NCBI RefSeq assembly: GCF_900107685.1
Contig: NZ_FNRQ01000004.1
Location: 390,573 to 454,572, forward strand
Direction of reading: 5' to 3'
DNA: 64,000 bases
Source: Paraburkholderia sartisoli
GTDB taxonomy: Bacteria > Pseudomonadota > Gammaproteobacteria > Burkholderiales > Burkholderiaceae
The notes beneath the pieces were generated by a model, which saw only the letters and a list, made by a program, of their open reading frames with translations, had not been told where the DNA came from and did not search any database. Both the position numbers and the translations under genes were made by a program. Positions 18,593 through 26,302 of the stretch are shown here, piece by piece. Numbering within the stretch: position 1 is the stretch's first letter; every line of letters begins with the position of its first letter.

Positions 18593-19840
18593 TCAGATGG
18601 CGCCGGCCACGCGCAACGCGCTGATCTGCTCCAGCGAGTAGCCGAGTTCAGCCATCACCTCGTCGGTGTGTTCGCCGAGCAGCGGCGAGCGCGTCACTTC
18701 AGTGGGGCTGTCCGACAGCTTGATCGGATTGCCGACCGTCAGATACTTGCCGCGCGTCGGATGGTCGACTTCGACGATCGTGCCGGTCTTGCGCAGCGAC
18801 GGCTCCTCCGCGATTTCCTTCATCGAGAGGATCGGACCGCACGGAATGTCGTGCCCGTTGAGGATTTCCATGGCCTCGAACTTGGTCTTGCTCATCGTCC
18901 AGCGTTCGATCTCGGCGAAGATTTCCTTCAGACGCGGCAGGCGCGCCGCAGCTGTCGCGTATTCGGGATCGGTGGCCCATTCTTCCTTGCCGATCACGTT
19001 GCAGATCTTCGCCCACACGGGCGCCTGCGTGATGAAGTAGATGTAGGCGTTCGGATCCGCTTCCCAGCCCTTGCACTTCAGGATCCAGCCCGGCTGGCCG
19101 CCGCCCGACGCGTTGCCCGCGCGCGGCACCGCCTCGCCGAACGTGCCGTTCGGGTACTGCGGATATTCCTTCATGACACCGGTGCGTTCGAGCCGCTGCT
19201 GGTCGCGCAGCTTCACGCGGCACAGGTTCAGCACGCCGTCCTGCATCGCCGCCAGCACACGCTGGCCGCGGCCCGTCGAAACGCGCTGAAAGAGCGCCGT
19301 GACGATGCCGAGCGCGAGATGCAGCCCCGTGCCGCTATCGCCGATCTGCGCGCCGGTGACGACCGGCGGGCCGTCGTCGAAACCGGTTGTCGAAGCCGCG
19401 CCGCCCACGCATTGCGCGACGTTCTCGTAGACCTTGCAGTCTTCGTAGGGACCGGGGCCGAAACCCTTCACGGACGCCACGATCATCTTCGGATTGAGTT
19501 CCTGGATGCGCTCCCAGGTGAAGCCCATGCGATCGAGCGCGCCCGGCGCGAAATTCTCGACCAGCACGTCGCATTTCTGGATCAGCGCTTCGAGAACCAG
19601 CTTGCCTTCCGGGTTCTTCGTATCGATCGTGACCGAGCGCTTGTTGTGATTGAGCATGGTGAAATACAGGCTGTCGACGTCGGCGATATCGCGCAGCTGC
19701 TCGCGCGTGATGTCGCCCGCACCGGCCCGTTCCACCTTGATCACGTCGGCGCCGAACCATGCCAGCAACTGCGTGCATGTTGGACCCGACTGCACATGCG
19801 TGAAGTCGAGAATCCTCACGCCGTCGAGCGCTTTACCCAT
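18593..19840 (-). CDS. frc: formyl-CoA:oxalate CoA-transferase
   Basis: This enzyme transfers CoA from formyl-CoA to oxalate, the first step in oxalate breakdown. The 415-residue protein keeps the characteristic residues of family III CoA transferases and of formyl-CoA transferase in particular: Gln17 in [10 protein letters not shown], the catalytic Asp168 in QIGDSGTG (equivalent to Asp169 of the Oxalobacter enzyme), and the glycine loop GGGQPG. The usual partner, oxalyl-CoA decarboxylase, is not in this window. The gene lies under a palindromic site at 19939-19954 that is repeated near the gntR gene, so it is probably controlled by that regulator. Confidence 0.95.
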   Translation of the reverse strand: MGKALDGVRILDFTHVQSGPTCTQLLAWFGADVIKVERAGAGDITREQLRDIADVDSLYFTMLNHNKRSVTIDTKNPEGKLVLEALIQKCDVLVENFAPGALDRMGFTWERIQELNPKMIVASVKGFGPGPYEDCKVYENVAQCVGGAASTTGFDDGPPVVTGAQIGDSGTGLHLALGIVTALFQRVSTGRGQRVLAAMQDGVLNLCRVKLRDQQRLERTGVMKEYPQYPNGTFGEAVPRAGNASGGGQPGWILKCKGWEADPNAYIYFITQAPVWAKICNVIGKEEWATDPEYATAAARLPRLKEIFAEIERWTMSKTKFEAMEILNGHDIPCGPILSMKEIAEEPSLRKTGTIVEVDHPTRGKYLTVGNPIKLSDSPTEVTRSPLLGEHTDEVMAELGYSLEQISALRVAGAI

Positions 19841-19938
19841 GTCATGTCTCCTTCAATGATGTATGCGTTCTGTGTGTACACCGGTCCGTCGTGCATGACT
19901 GCGATCTGCGTCGAGATCGACCTGCCCTGACCGACACG

Positions 19939-19954
19939 GTATGTGATATATCAC
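19939..19954 (-). promoter_or_regulatory. palindromic operator upstream of frc
   Basis: ATGTGATATATCACAT is a perfect 16-base palindrome about 100 bases before the frc start. The same 12-base core, GTGATATATCAC, occurs at 20100-20113 and 21290-21301. Repetition around frc and the FCD-type gntR gene is what points to an operator for that regulator; FadR-family proteins commonly bind short palindromes of this kind. Confidence 0.75.
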
Positions 19955-20099
19955 ATTCATTCAAGCGTAATTTCGCTGCTGTCTTTCTGGTCAAATATCC
20001 GCTTTAGCGCCGTCTGGCGTGGATTTCCGGCCGGATGCACGTCACATCACCACGTCTTGACCAGGGGAAAATACCGAGCAGCATTCATTCACGTTTCGT

Positions 20100-20113
20100 T
20101 GTGATATATCACA
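20100..20113. promoter_or_regulatory. second copy of the palindromic operator
   Basis: TGTGATATATCACA is a perfect 14-base palindrome in the gap between frc and gntR, 146 bases from the first site. Two sites this far apart upstream of frc could allow looping or belong to a distal promoter; the 441-base gap holds no gene otherwise. Confidence 0.7.
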
Positions 20114-20215
20114 TACTAGATTTCACGAAGCGTCAAGGGAGGGCTTTCCCGGCGTTTGCGAAGATCGCGCGATATGAGATGAAGGGGGCCACTGCATGTG
20201 CGGCGCGCACAATGG

Positions 20216-20249
20216 AAAAAGGGCCAGCGGTGACGCCACCGCTGGCCCT
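20216..20249 (-). terminator. Rho-independent terminator of gntR
   Basis: Read on the minus strand, a 13-base-pair stem (AGGGCCAGCGGTG paired with CACCGCTGGCCCT, 4-base loop) is followed by TTTTT. It sits 33 bases after the gntR stop codon and separates gntR transcription from frc. Confidence 0.88.
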
Positions 20250-20281
20250 GTTGAGTTGAAGCCGGTCTTCAGTGAAACCGT

Positions 20282-21025
20282 TCAGTCGAGAAAATCGCAG
20301 TTCGCCTCGACGAACGTGGCGAGATCCAGTGAATGCTGGCGCGTCAGACGCTCGGCCAGTTCCGTGTCGCGCTGCTCGAGCGCCTCGATGATCCGCAGAT
20401 GGTCGACGATGGAACGTGACGCGCGGTCGCTCTGCGAAATCGTCATGCGGCGGATTGCGCGCACGTGGATGAAGATGTTCTTGATCGTGTCGAGGATGAT
20501 CTGCGACTTCGACAGCTCCACGATCGCCTGGTGGAACGCAATATTCGCGTCCGAGTATTCAGCGATGTGCTCGGCCGGCGTGGCGTCGCGGAAATGATCG
20601 AACATGTGCCGTAGACGCGCGATTTCCGCGTCCGTCGCGTTTTGCGTGGCGAGGCGCGCGGCCATGCTTTCGAGCGCGGCCCACATCTGGATCATTTCGA
20701 CGATTTCACGCTTGCTCTTGCGCACGATATAGATGCCGCGACGCGGCACCATGCGCAAAAAGCCCTCCTGCTCCAGCAGCGTCATCGCCTCGCGAACGGG
20801 TGTACGGCTCACGCCGAGCGTTTCGCTCAGCACGCGTTCATCGAGGCGGATTTCCTCGCGCGACTGGTAAATATCCGCGTCGGCAATGGCCTGGCGCAGC
20901 ATGGTGTAAGCCTGGTCGCGCAGGCTGGCGGTCGCATTGATCGGCTGGAGTGCCAGCGTCAACGATGCGACCGGAAGCGCCGCCGCGGGTGTAGCCACTA
21001 TTTCAGTTTGAAGTTCTGACGACAT
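20282..21025 (-). CDS. GntR family transcriptional regulator, FCD domain
   Basis: The 247-residue product has an N-terminal winged helix-turn-helix (about residues 36-105, with RVLSETLGVSRTPVREAM) and the helical FCD effector domain of the FadR subfamily (about 115-240; note the metal-type His in NIAFHQAIVELS and DHLRIIEAL). Such regulators usually repress catabolic genes and respond to an acid metabolite. Three copies of a GTGATATATCAC palindrome flank this gene and frc, so I infer it controls frc and itself, with oxalate or a CoA ester as a possible effector. AAGAGG precedes the start, which lies inside the end of the upstream small gene. Confidence 0.92.
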   Translation of the reverse strand: MSSELQTEIVATPAAALPVASLTLALQPINATASLRDQAYTMLRQAIADADIYQSREEIRLDERVLSETLGVSRTPVREAMTLLEQEGFLRMVPRRGIYIVRKSKREIVEMIQMWAALESMAARLATQNATDAEIARLRHMFDHFRDATPAEHIAEYSDANIAFHQAIVELSKSQIILDTIKNIFIHVRAIRRMTISQSDRASRSIVDHLRIIEALEQRDTELAERLTRQHSLDLATFVEANCDFLD

Positions 21026-21218
21026 TCATCGCCTCTTGTTGAGCGCGCTCACGATGCGGCCTGGCGGCGGGGGCCGCTTCACCGAGGCCGACATAACGGC
21101 CGTGCAGCGCGGCGAGCTCAGCAACCGGCTGCGGAATCCATTTTGTCAGCAAAACAGTGGCGGCGGAACCCAGACCAACCACACCGATGGCAAGCAGCGA
21201 CAGAGAAACAAAATCCAT
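21003..21218 (-). CDS. small putative membrane protein upstream of gntR
   Basis: The 71-residue product starts at an ATG with GGAG 6 bases upstream. It begins with one hydrophobic helix (SLSLLAIGVVGLGSAATVLL) and ends in a polar, Ala/Arg-rich tail. Its end overlaps the gntR start by 23 bases, consistent with coupled translation. I do not recognise the family. It could be a leader-type gene that is simply in the path of gntR transcription, or a small accessory of the transporters. Evidence is the ribosome-binding site and the position below the 21290 operator. Confidence 0.45.
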   Translation of the reverse strand: MDFVSLSLLAIGVVGLGSAATVLLTKWIPQPVAELAALHGRYVGLGEAAPAARPHRERAQQEAMNVVRTSN

Positions 21219-21289
21219 TTGAAGCTCCGAATGAGTGAGTGAATGACTCAATCATATGCTGCATTGCCGCAAAAATCAATATTTCGTAT

Positions 21290-21301
21290 GTGATATATCA
21301 C
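21290..21301 (-). promoter_or_regulatory. third copy of the palindromic operator
   Basis: GTGATATATCAC is a perfect 12-base palindrome about 70 bases before the small gene and 265 bases before gntR, in an A/T-rich stretch. It fits autoregulation of the small gene plus gntR transcript. Confidence 0.7.
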
Positions 21302-21437
21302 TGAGTGTTGCATCTAAAACACAAACACACGGTAGCACGGTGGGAAGGATGCGTGTCCGCGACGCATGCTAATTGACATGCGACTCGACACGCAATGGGG
21401 TCGCAACGCGCATGGGCACGCGCCGGAGCCAGCGGCG

Positions 21438-23003
21438 TCAGGCGATTGCGCCTGTCTCCAGCCGGAACACGGCGACTGCATCTTTCAGCAGCGTCGACTG
21501 GGCCCGCAGCGATTCCGCGGCCGCCGCGGCCTGTTCGACGAGCGCGGCGTTCTGCTGCGTCGACTGGTCCATCTGCGTGACCGTGACGTTGATCTGCTCG
21601 AGGCCGTGATGCTGTTGTTCCGCAGCGCTCGAAATTTCCGACATGATGAGCGTCACGCGTTGCACGGAAGCGACGACGTCGCTCATCGTGACGCCCGCGC
21701 GTTCCACGAGCGCTTCGCCGGAGCGGATCCGCTCGACGGAGCTGCCAATCAGCGAAGCGATTTCCTTCGCTGCCGCCGCCGTGCGTTGCGCGAGGCTGCG
21801 CACCTCGGCGGCCACGACGGCGAAGCCCCTTCCCTGCTCGCCCGCACGCGCCGATTCGACGGCCGCGTTGAGCGCGAGGATATTCGTCTGGAACGCGATG
21901 CCGTCGATCACGCCGATGATCTCGGCGATGCGCTGCGAGTCGCGCGAAATGTCGCGCATCGTGCTGACCGCTTCATGCACCACGCCGCCGCCCGCGACGG
22001 CCGTCTCCGACGCCTTCTGCGCCAGCTCATTGGCCTGCTTCGCGTTGTCGGCGTTCTGGCGCACGGTGACCGTCAGCTCTTCCATGCCGACGGCGGCCTT
22101 CTCGAGCGCCGCCGCCTGCTGTTCCGTGCGCGACGACAGATCGGTATTGCCAAGCGCGATTTCCCGCGCGCCCGTGTGGATCACATCCGTGCTGCTGCGC
22201 ACCGTCACCACGGTACGGCGCAAGCCGTCCTGCATCTGGCTGAGCGCGCCCAGCAATGCGCCCATTTCATTGTTGCGTTCGTTCGGAATCTCGCCCGACA
22301 GATCGCCGCCCGCGATCAGGCGGAACTGCGCGATCGCACGTTCGACCGGACGGATGATCGCGCGCATCAACGCCATGCGGCCGGCGATGCTCACGGCGAG
22401 CAGCAGCACGGTCACGCCGACCAGCACCTGCACGGTCAGCGAGAAACGGCTTTGCGCCTGCAGGAAACGCCCCTCCTGGCGCTGCATCAGACGTGCTTCG
22501 AGTGCGGAGACGGCACGCGCATACTGGCCGGCGATCGCTTCGGTTTCCTTGCCCTGGAGTTGCTTGAACGAGATGAAGTCGTTGGTATCGAGCGCCTTGA
22601 ACGCCGGCAGCAACGCCTGCGAAACGAGCTTCGCGCGCGTGACGGCAAGACTCTCCACGTCGGCGCGCAGGTTGTCGTCCTGTCTGGCGAGGCCGTCGAA
22701 GCGCTTGTACGCCGCATCGGCGACGGTGACCGCGCGATGCGATTCGTCGAGAAGCGCCGGGTCCGGCTCACCCAGGCCATAGAGCGCGTAATAGCTGTTC
22801 ATCAGCAGGCGCGCACGCAGCACTTCCTCCGAACTCTGATGCAGGGCGACCAGCGCGCCCGTGTCGTCGCTATACATTTTTTGCAGCGCGACATTGCTCA
22901 TGCGCGTCCCCGCAATGCCCATCGCACCGATGGCGATCGACATGAGCGACAACACGCCAATAACGGCGGTCAACGTCGCCCGGATAGACAGTTTTCTGAT
23001 CAT
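21438..23003 (-). CDS. methyl-accepting chemotaxis protein
   Basis: The 521-residue chemoreceptor has a first transmembrane helix at about residues 9-33, a periplasmic four-helix-bundle type sensing domain (about 34-190), a second helix (about 190-212), a HAMP domain, and a cytoplasmic signalling domain with the conserved tip [16 protein letters not shown] and [12 protein letters not shown]. It controls flagellar motion through CheA. No C-terminal CheR-binding pentapeptide is visible. The start at 23003 has GAGGAA upstream; the frame is open to 23306. Its position between the frc regulator and an OFA transporter suggests a ligand related to oxalate, which is inference. Confidence 0.93.
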   Translation of the reverse strand: MIRKLSIRATLTAVIGVLSLMSIAIGAMGIAGTRMSNVALQKMYSDDTGALVALHQSSEEVLRARLLMNSYYALYGLGEPDPALLDESHRAVTVADAAYKRFDGLARQDDNLRADVESLAVTRAKLVSQALLPAFKALDTNDFISFKQLQGKETEAIAGQYARAVSALEARLMQRQEGRFLQAQSRFSLTVQVLVGVTVLLLAVSIAGRMALMRAIIRPVERAIAQFRLIAGGDLSGEIPNERNNEMGALLGALSQMQDGLRRTVVTVRSSTDVIHTGAREIALGNTDLSSRTEQQAAALEKAAVGMEELTVTVRQNADNAKQANELAQKASETAVAGGGVVHEAVSTMRDISRDSQRIAEIIGVIDGIAFQTNILALNAAVESARAGEQGRGFAVVAAEVRSLAQRTAAAAKEIASLIGSSVERIRSGEALVERAGVTMSDVVASVQRVTLIMSEISSAAEQQHHGLEQINVTVTQMDQSTQQNAALVEQAAAAAESLRAQSTLLKDAVAVFRLETGAIA

Positions 23004-23349
23004 GCGCTTCCTCACTGGTTTGGTCTTGCACGCCTTGCTAGCGACACACGCCTGGCAATCTGCATGCTCCAAAACCCTAAGCGTCCCGGTATCTGAATCC
23101 ACCCCTGAAAACAGACCAGAAAACACACTATGTGGGTTGCAAAAACCGCCGTGTGGCGCGCTATCCGCACGGTTTTCATTCATCAGCGGATTACTCCGGG
23201 CAAACCCGTTATGCATTCGCGCCTCATATTGCCAACGCGGGCCGCTCCTCATATTGTGGAGCGCGCAACGCACAGGCCTCGAAGACCGCGCTAAAGAAAA
23301 GCGCATCAGAGCCGATAACTATCAGTTACCCCCTTAACGGAGACCGACC
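23004..23349. promoter_or_regulatory. divergent region with two sets of direct repeats
   Basis: This 346-base region separates the chemoreceptor gene and the second OFA transporter gene. It contains GAAAACA at 23107-23113 and 23119-23125 (12-base spacing) and CCTCATATTG at 23222-23231 and 23247-23256 (25-base spacing). Such short direct repeats upstream of a transporter can be binding sites for a regulator. No GTGATATATCAC palindrome is present here. AACGGAGA serves as the ribosome-binding site of the transporter gene. Confidence 0.4.
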
Positions 23350-24747
23350 ATGAGCAGCATGACAGACCACCCGGAGAGCCCGGGCTCGTCCGGCTTCTTT
23401 TCCAAACAGGCTACCGTCGCAAAACCAGGCTTTTCCCGCTGGATGGTTCCGCCCGCCGCGCTCGCCGTGCATCTGTGTATCGGCCAGGCGTACGCGTTCT
23501 CCGTCTTCAACGGCCCGCTCACGAAAGTCATCGGCATCACGCAATCCGCACCGGACGACTGGACGCTCACGACCCTCGGCTGGATCTTCTCGCTCGCCAT
23601 CGTGTTCCTCGGCCTGTCCGCCGCGTTCGCCGGCAAATGGCTTGAACGTGTCGGGCCGCGCCGCACGATGCTCACGGCGGCATGCTGCTTCGGCGGCGGT
23701 TTCATCGTGTCGGCCGTGGGTGTGTGGCTGCATCAGATCGTGCTGCTCTATCTCGGCTACGGCGTGATCGGCGGCATCGGGCTCGGGCTCGGTTATGTGT
23801 CGCCGGTGTCGACGCTGATCCGCTGGTTTCCGGACCGCCGCGGCATGGCGACCGGCCTCGCCATCATGGGCTTCGGCGGTGGTGCGATGATCGCGGCGCC
23901 GCTGTCGGTGGCGCTGATGAACCACTTCAAGAGCGCAACGAGCATCGGCGTCGCCGAAACGTTCGTGGTGCTCGGCATCGCGTACTTCATCTCGATGACG
24001 ATCGGCGCCCTCACGATCCGCATTCCGGCGCCCGACTGGAAGCCGGCTGGCTGGACACCACCGGAAACGTCGCACCAGATGATCACGCGCAACCACGTAC
24101 ACATCGATCAGGCGCTGAAGACGCCGCAGTTCTATCTGATCTGGTTCGTGCTGTTCCTGAACGTGACGGCTGGCATCGGCATTCTCGGCCAGGCTTCGGT
24201 GATGATCCAGGAGAGCTTCAAGAACACCGTGACAGCGGGCGCCGCTGCCGGCTTCGTCGGGCTGCTCTCGCTCTTCAACATGGGCGGGCGCTTCGTGTGG
24301 GCGTCGGCGTCGGACTTCATCGGCCGCAAGAACACGTACTACGTCTTCTTCGTGTTCGGTGCCGTGCTGTACTACTCGGTGCCGGGCTTCGCCGCGTCGG
24401 GCAACATCGCGCTCTTCGTGCTGGCGTTCTGCCTGATTATCTCGATGTACGGCGGTGGCTTCTCGACGGTTCCCGCGTATCTCGCGGACATGTTCGGCAC
24501 CGCGTTCGTCGGCGGCATCCACGGCCGTCTTCTGACGGCGTGGGCAGCGGCTGGCGTGGCGGGCCCGGTGCTGGTCAACTACATCCGCGCCTATCAGGTT
24601 GCGCATGGCGTGGCCAAGGCCGATGCGTACACGATGACGGTGCATATCATGACCGTGCTGCTGGTGGTGGGCTTTATCTGCAATCTGCTCGTCAAGCGCG
24701 TGGACAACAAACACCACATGAACGAAACACAGCTCGCCAGCCAGTAA
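23350..24747 (+). CDS. OFA family MFS transporter, large subunit (oxalate/formate antiporter-like)
   Basis: This 465-residue inner-membrane protein has about 12 transmembrane segments and strong OFA-branch features: CIGQAYAFSVFNGPLTKV in helix 1, FPDRRGMATGLAIMGFGGG in helix 5, and a second-half ASDFIGRKNTYYVFF. It is followed after 10 bases by a gene for the known small partner of such transporters. The first 30 residues are a polar cytoplasmic tail. Substrate is likely a small dicarboxylate or monocarboxylate; oxalate is favoured by the region. It is more distant from the transporter at 13818 than a recent duplicate would be, so the two may have different substrates. Confidence 0.92.
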   Translation: MSSMTDHPESPGSSGFFSKQATVAKPGFSRWMVPPAALAVHLCIGQAYAFSVFNGPLTKVIGITQSAPDDWTLTTLGWIFSLAIVFLGLSAAFAGKWLERVGPRRTMLTAACCFGGGFIVSAVGVWLHQIVLLYLGYGVIGGIGLGLGYVSPVSTLIRWFPDRRGMATGLAIMGFGGGAMIAAPLSVALMNHFKSATSIGVAETFVVLGIAYFISMTIGALTIRIPAPDWKPAGWTPPETSHQMITRNHVHIDQALKTPQFYLIWFVLFLNVTAGIGILGQASVMIQESFKNTVTAGAAAGFVGLLSLFNMGGRFVWASASDFIGRKNTYYVFFVFGAVLYYSVPGFAASGNIALFVLAFCLIISMYGGGFSTVPAYLADMFGTAFVGGIHGRLLTAWAAAGVAGPVLVNYIRAYQVAHGVAKADAYTMTVHIMTVLLVVGFICNLLVKRVDNKHHMNETQLASQ

Positions 24748-24757
24748 GGAGACCGAC

Positions 24758-24886
24758 ATGACCGAATTGAACGCCGTGCATCCGACCAGTAAAGCTAAAC
24801 TGGTGGTCTTCTGGGCCTATGTGCTGATTCCCCTCGCATGGGGTGTCGTGAACACGCTGATTCAGGCAATGAAGCTCTTCAGCTAG
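24758..24886 (+). CDS. MFS transporter small subunit (OFA-associated)
   Basis: This 42-residue protein is easily missed because of its length. It has a polar N-terminus and one transmembrane helix (LVVFWAYVLIPLAWGVVNTL), and it matches the short membrane proteins annotated as small subunits of OFA-type transporters. AAGGAG overlaps the stop codon of the transporter gene and lies 7 bases before the ATG, so translation is closely linked. A strong terminator follows immediately, giving a two-gene unit. Its exact role, stability or gating of the transporter, is not established to my knowledge. Confidence 0.85.
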   Translation: MTELNAVHPTSKAKLVVFWAYVLIPLAWGVVNTLIQAMKLFS

Positions 24887-24910
24887 ATACGTTCTTTTAA
24901 GTTATTCACA

Positions 24911-24940
24911 AAAAGCCGGGCTTGATGCCCGGCTTTTTTT
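24911..24940 (+). terminator. Rho-independent terminator
   Basis: A seven-base-pair GCCGGGC stem with a TTGAT loop is preceded by AAAA and followed by seven T residues. It ends the transporter and small-subunit transcript 25 bases after the last stop codon. The A and T tracts on both sides would allow it to work in both directions. Confidence 0.93.
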
Positions 24941-25439
24941 ATTCCAGATTTCGCGCCTGGATACCGCCAGAAACATCTTAAATATGCCGACGTCTTCACG
25001 CTCACTGAGAAATATCAAGCCAGCATAACCATCGCCTTGACCCAACGTGCAGAAGTCGAAATAATCCTCAAGATCGTCCAGACTTTCAGTGATGTTACAA
25101 ATTATGTGTGTGCGGTATTTGAACGTTTGCTAATATTTGCGAATCATTGAGACATGCGAACCCATTTTTATCCGCTGCATCAAGTGCTGTCTACCTTTCA
25201 CGGAGGCTCCCTGCATGTGCGTAAGAACGGTTCCACCTACGCCTCCCTAGCCGGCTGATCGCGAAACCGGTCTGCAATCGGACACTCAGTCGGGAAGATT
25301 TTATTCTTCTCGTGTTTCCGGCGGGATTGGCTCATGCACAGCCAATTACTACTTCAGTCGATATGCATATTGTTTAATCCGGTTTGCGAAAGCAAATGGA
25401 TAGTTGCGTTCGGCGCGTCCGTATTTCTTTATATAAAAC
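24941..25439. other. A/T-rich intergenic region before the envelope cluster
   Basis: About 500 bases without a credible gene. It is visibly richer in A and T than the flanking genes and should contain the promoter of the seven-gene envelope cluster. I see no perfect dyad or clear -35/-10 pair that I would name. The long distance to the first gene leaves room for a long leader or a regulatory region. Confidence 0.45.
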
Positions 25440-26228
25440 ATGAATCCTGCTCGCCGATTTGTCCGGGTGTCGTTACTCTCAATCCTCTTTATCGCTCGAG
25501 GCACATACGCGCAGACGGCGGACGACGCCAACAAGAGTAACAACCCGCTCAATCTCGCGGCCTCGTTCAACGTACAGAACTTCTATACGCCGAGCGTGTT
25601 CGGCAGCAATGTCCATACCAACGATCTGCTGCTACGCCCGACGGTACCAATCGGTCCGGGGCTGATCGGCGTGCCGCAGATTTTCCGCGGCACGCTGCCC
25701 ATCAGCACACGCCCTGACCCGAGCGGCGGCTACAACACCGGCCTCGGCGACATCAACCTGTTCGACATCTTTCTGCTGAGCCAGGGTGATGTCCAGGTTG
25801 GCGTCGGACCGCTTTTGACCATGCCCACCGCAACAGATCCAAGCCTTGGCACGGGCAAATGGCAGGCGGGTCTCGCCGCGGTCGCCGTGAGCGCGACGAA
25901 AGCCCGGCTGCTCGGCGCGCTGGTCCAGTGGCAACACTCGTTCGCCGGCCAGAGCGGCCGGCCGGCTACACAGTCGCTCACCGCGCAGCCCTTCGGCATC
26001 TTCAACCTGCCGGACGGCTGGTACATCCGCTCGACCGGCACATGGACGTTCGACCTCCAGCACGGCAGCTATTACATCCCGGTTGGCCTCGGCGCCGGCA
26101 AGGCATGGAAAGGCGGGTCGACCATCTATAACGCGTTCATCGAACCGCAGTACTCCATCGCCCACTCGGGCGCGGGCGTGCCGCAATTCACGATTTTCGC
26201 CGGGCTGAACATGACGTTCGGCAAGTAA
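25440..26228 (+). CDS. putative outer-membrane beta-barrel protein
   Basis: The 262-residue product begins with a signal peptide (cleavage after about residue 24, TYA). The mature part alternates polar and hydrophobic residues as in beta-barrels and ends in Phe-Gly-Lys after a FAGLNMTF strand, near the aromatic C-terminal signature of outer-membrane proteins. The pattern (full-length strands such as GDVQVGVGPLLTMPT and WYIRSTGTWTFDLQ) resembles the family of putative transporters related to MetA of phenol degradation. Function is unknown. It is the first gene of a run of seven exported proteins. Confidence 0.7.
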   Translation: MNPARRFVRVSLLSILFIARGTYAQTADDANKSNNPLNLAASFNVQNFYTPSVFGSNVHTNDLLLRPTVPIGPGLIGVPQIFRGTLPISTRPDPSGGYNTGLGDINLFDIFLLSQGDVQVGVGPLLTMPTATDPSLGTGKWQAGLAAVAVSATKARLLGALVQWQHSFAGQSGRPATQSLTAQPFGIFNLPDGWYIRSTGTWTFDLQHGSYYIPVGLGAGKAWKGGSTIYNAFIEPQYSIAHSGAGVPQFTIFAGLNMTFGK

Positions 26229-26302
26229 GTGACGACGCACACGGGTAACGCGGCGCGACCGCGCCATCCGGCCAGCAAGCCGTTTCGTACAAGGTGATCG
26301 AT

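Noticed and set aside
13818..24747. The two OFA transporters as a recent duplication
   Set aside because: They differ in length, loop sequences and partner genes; the similarity is at family level only.
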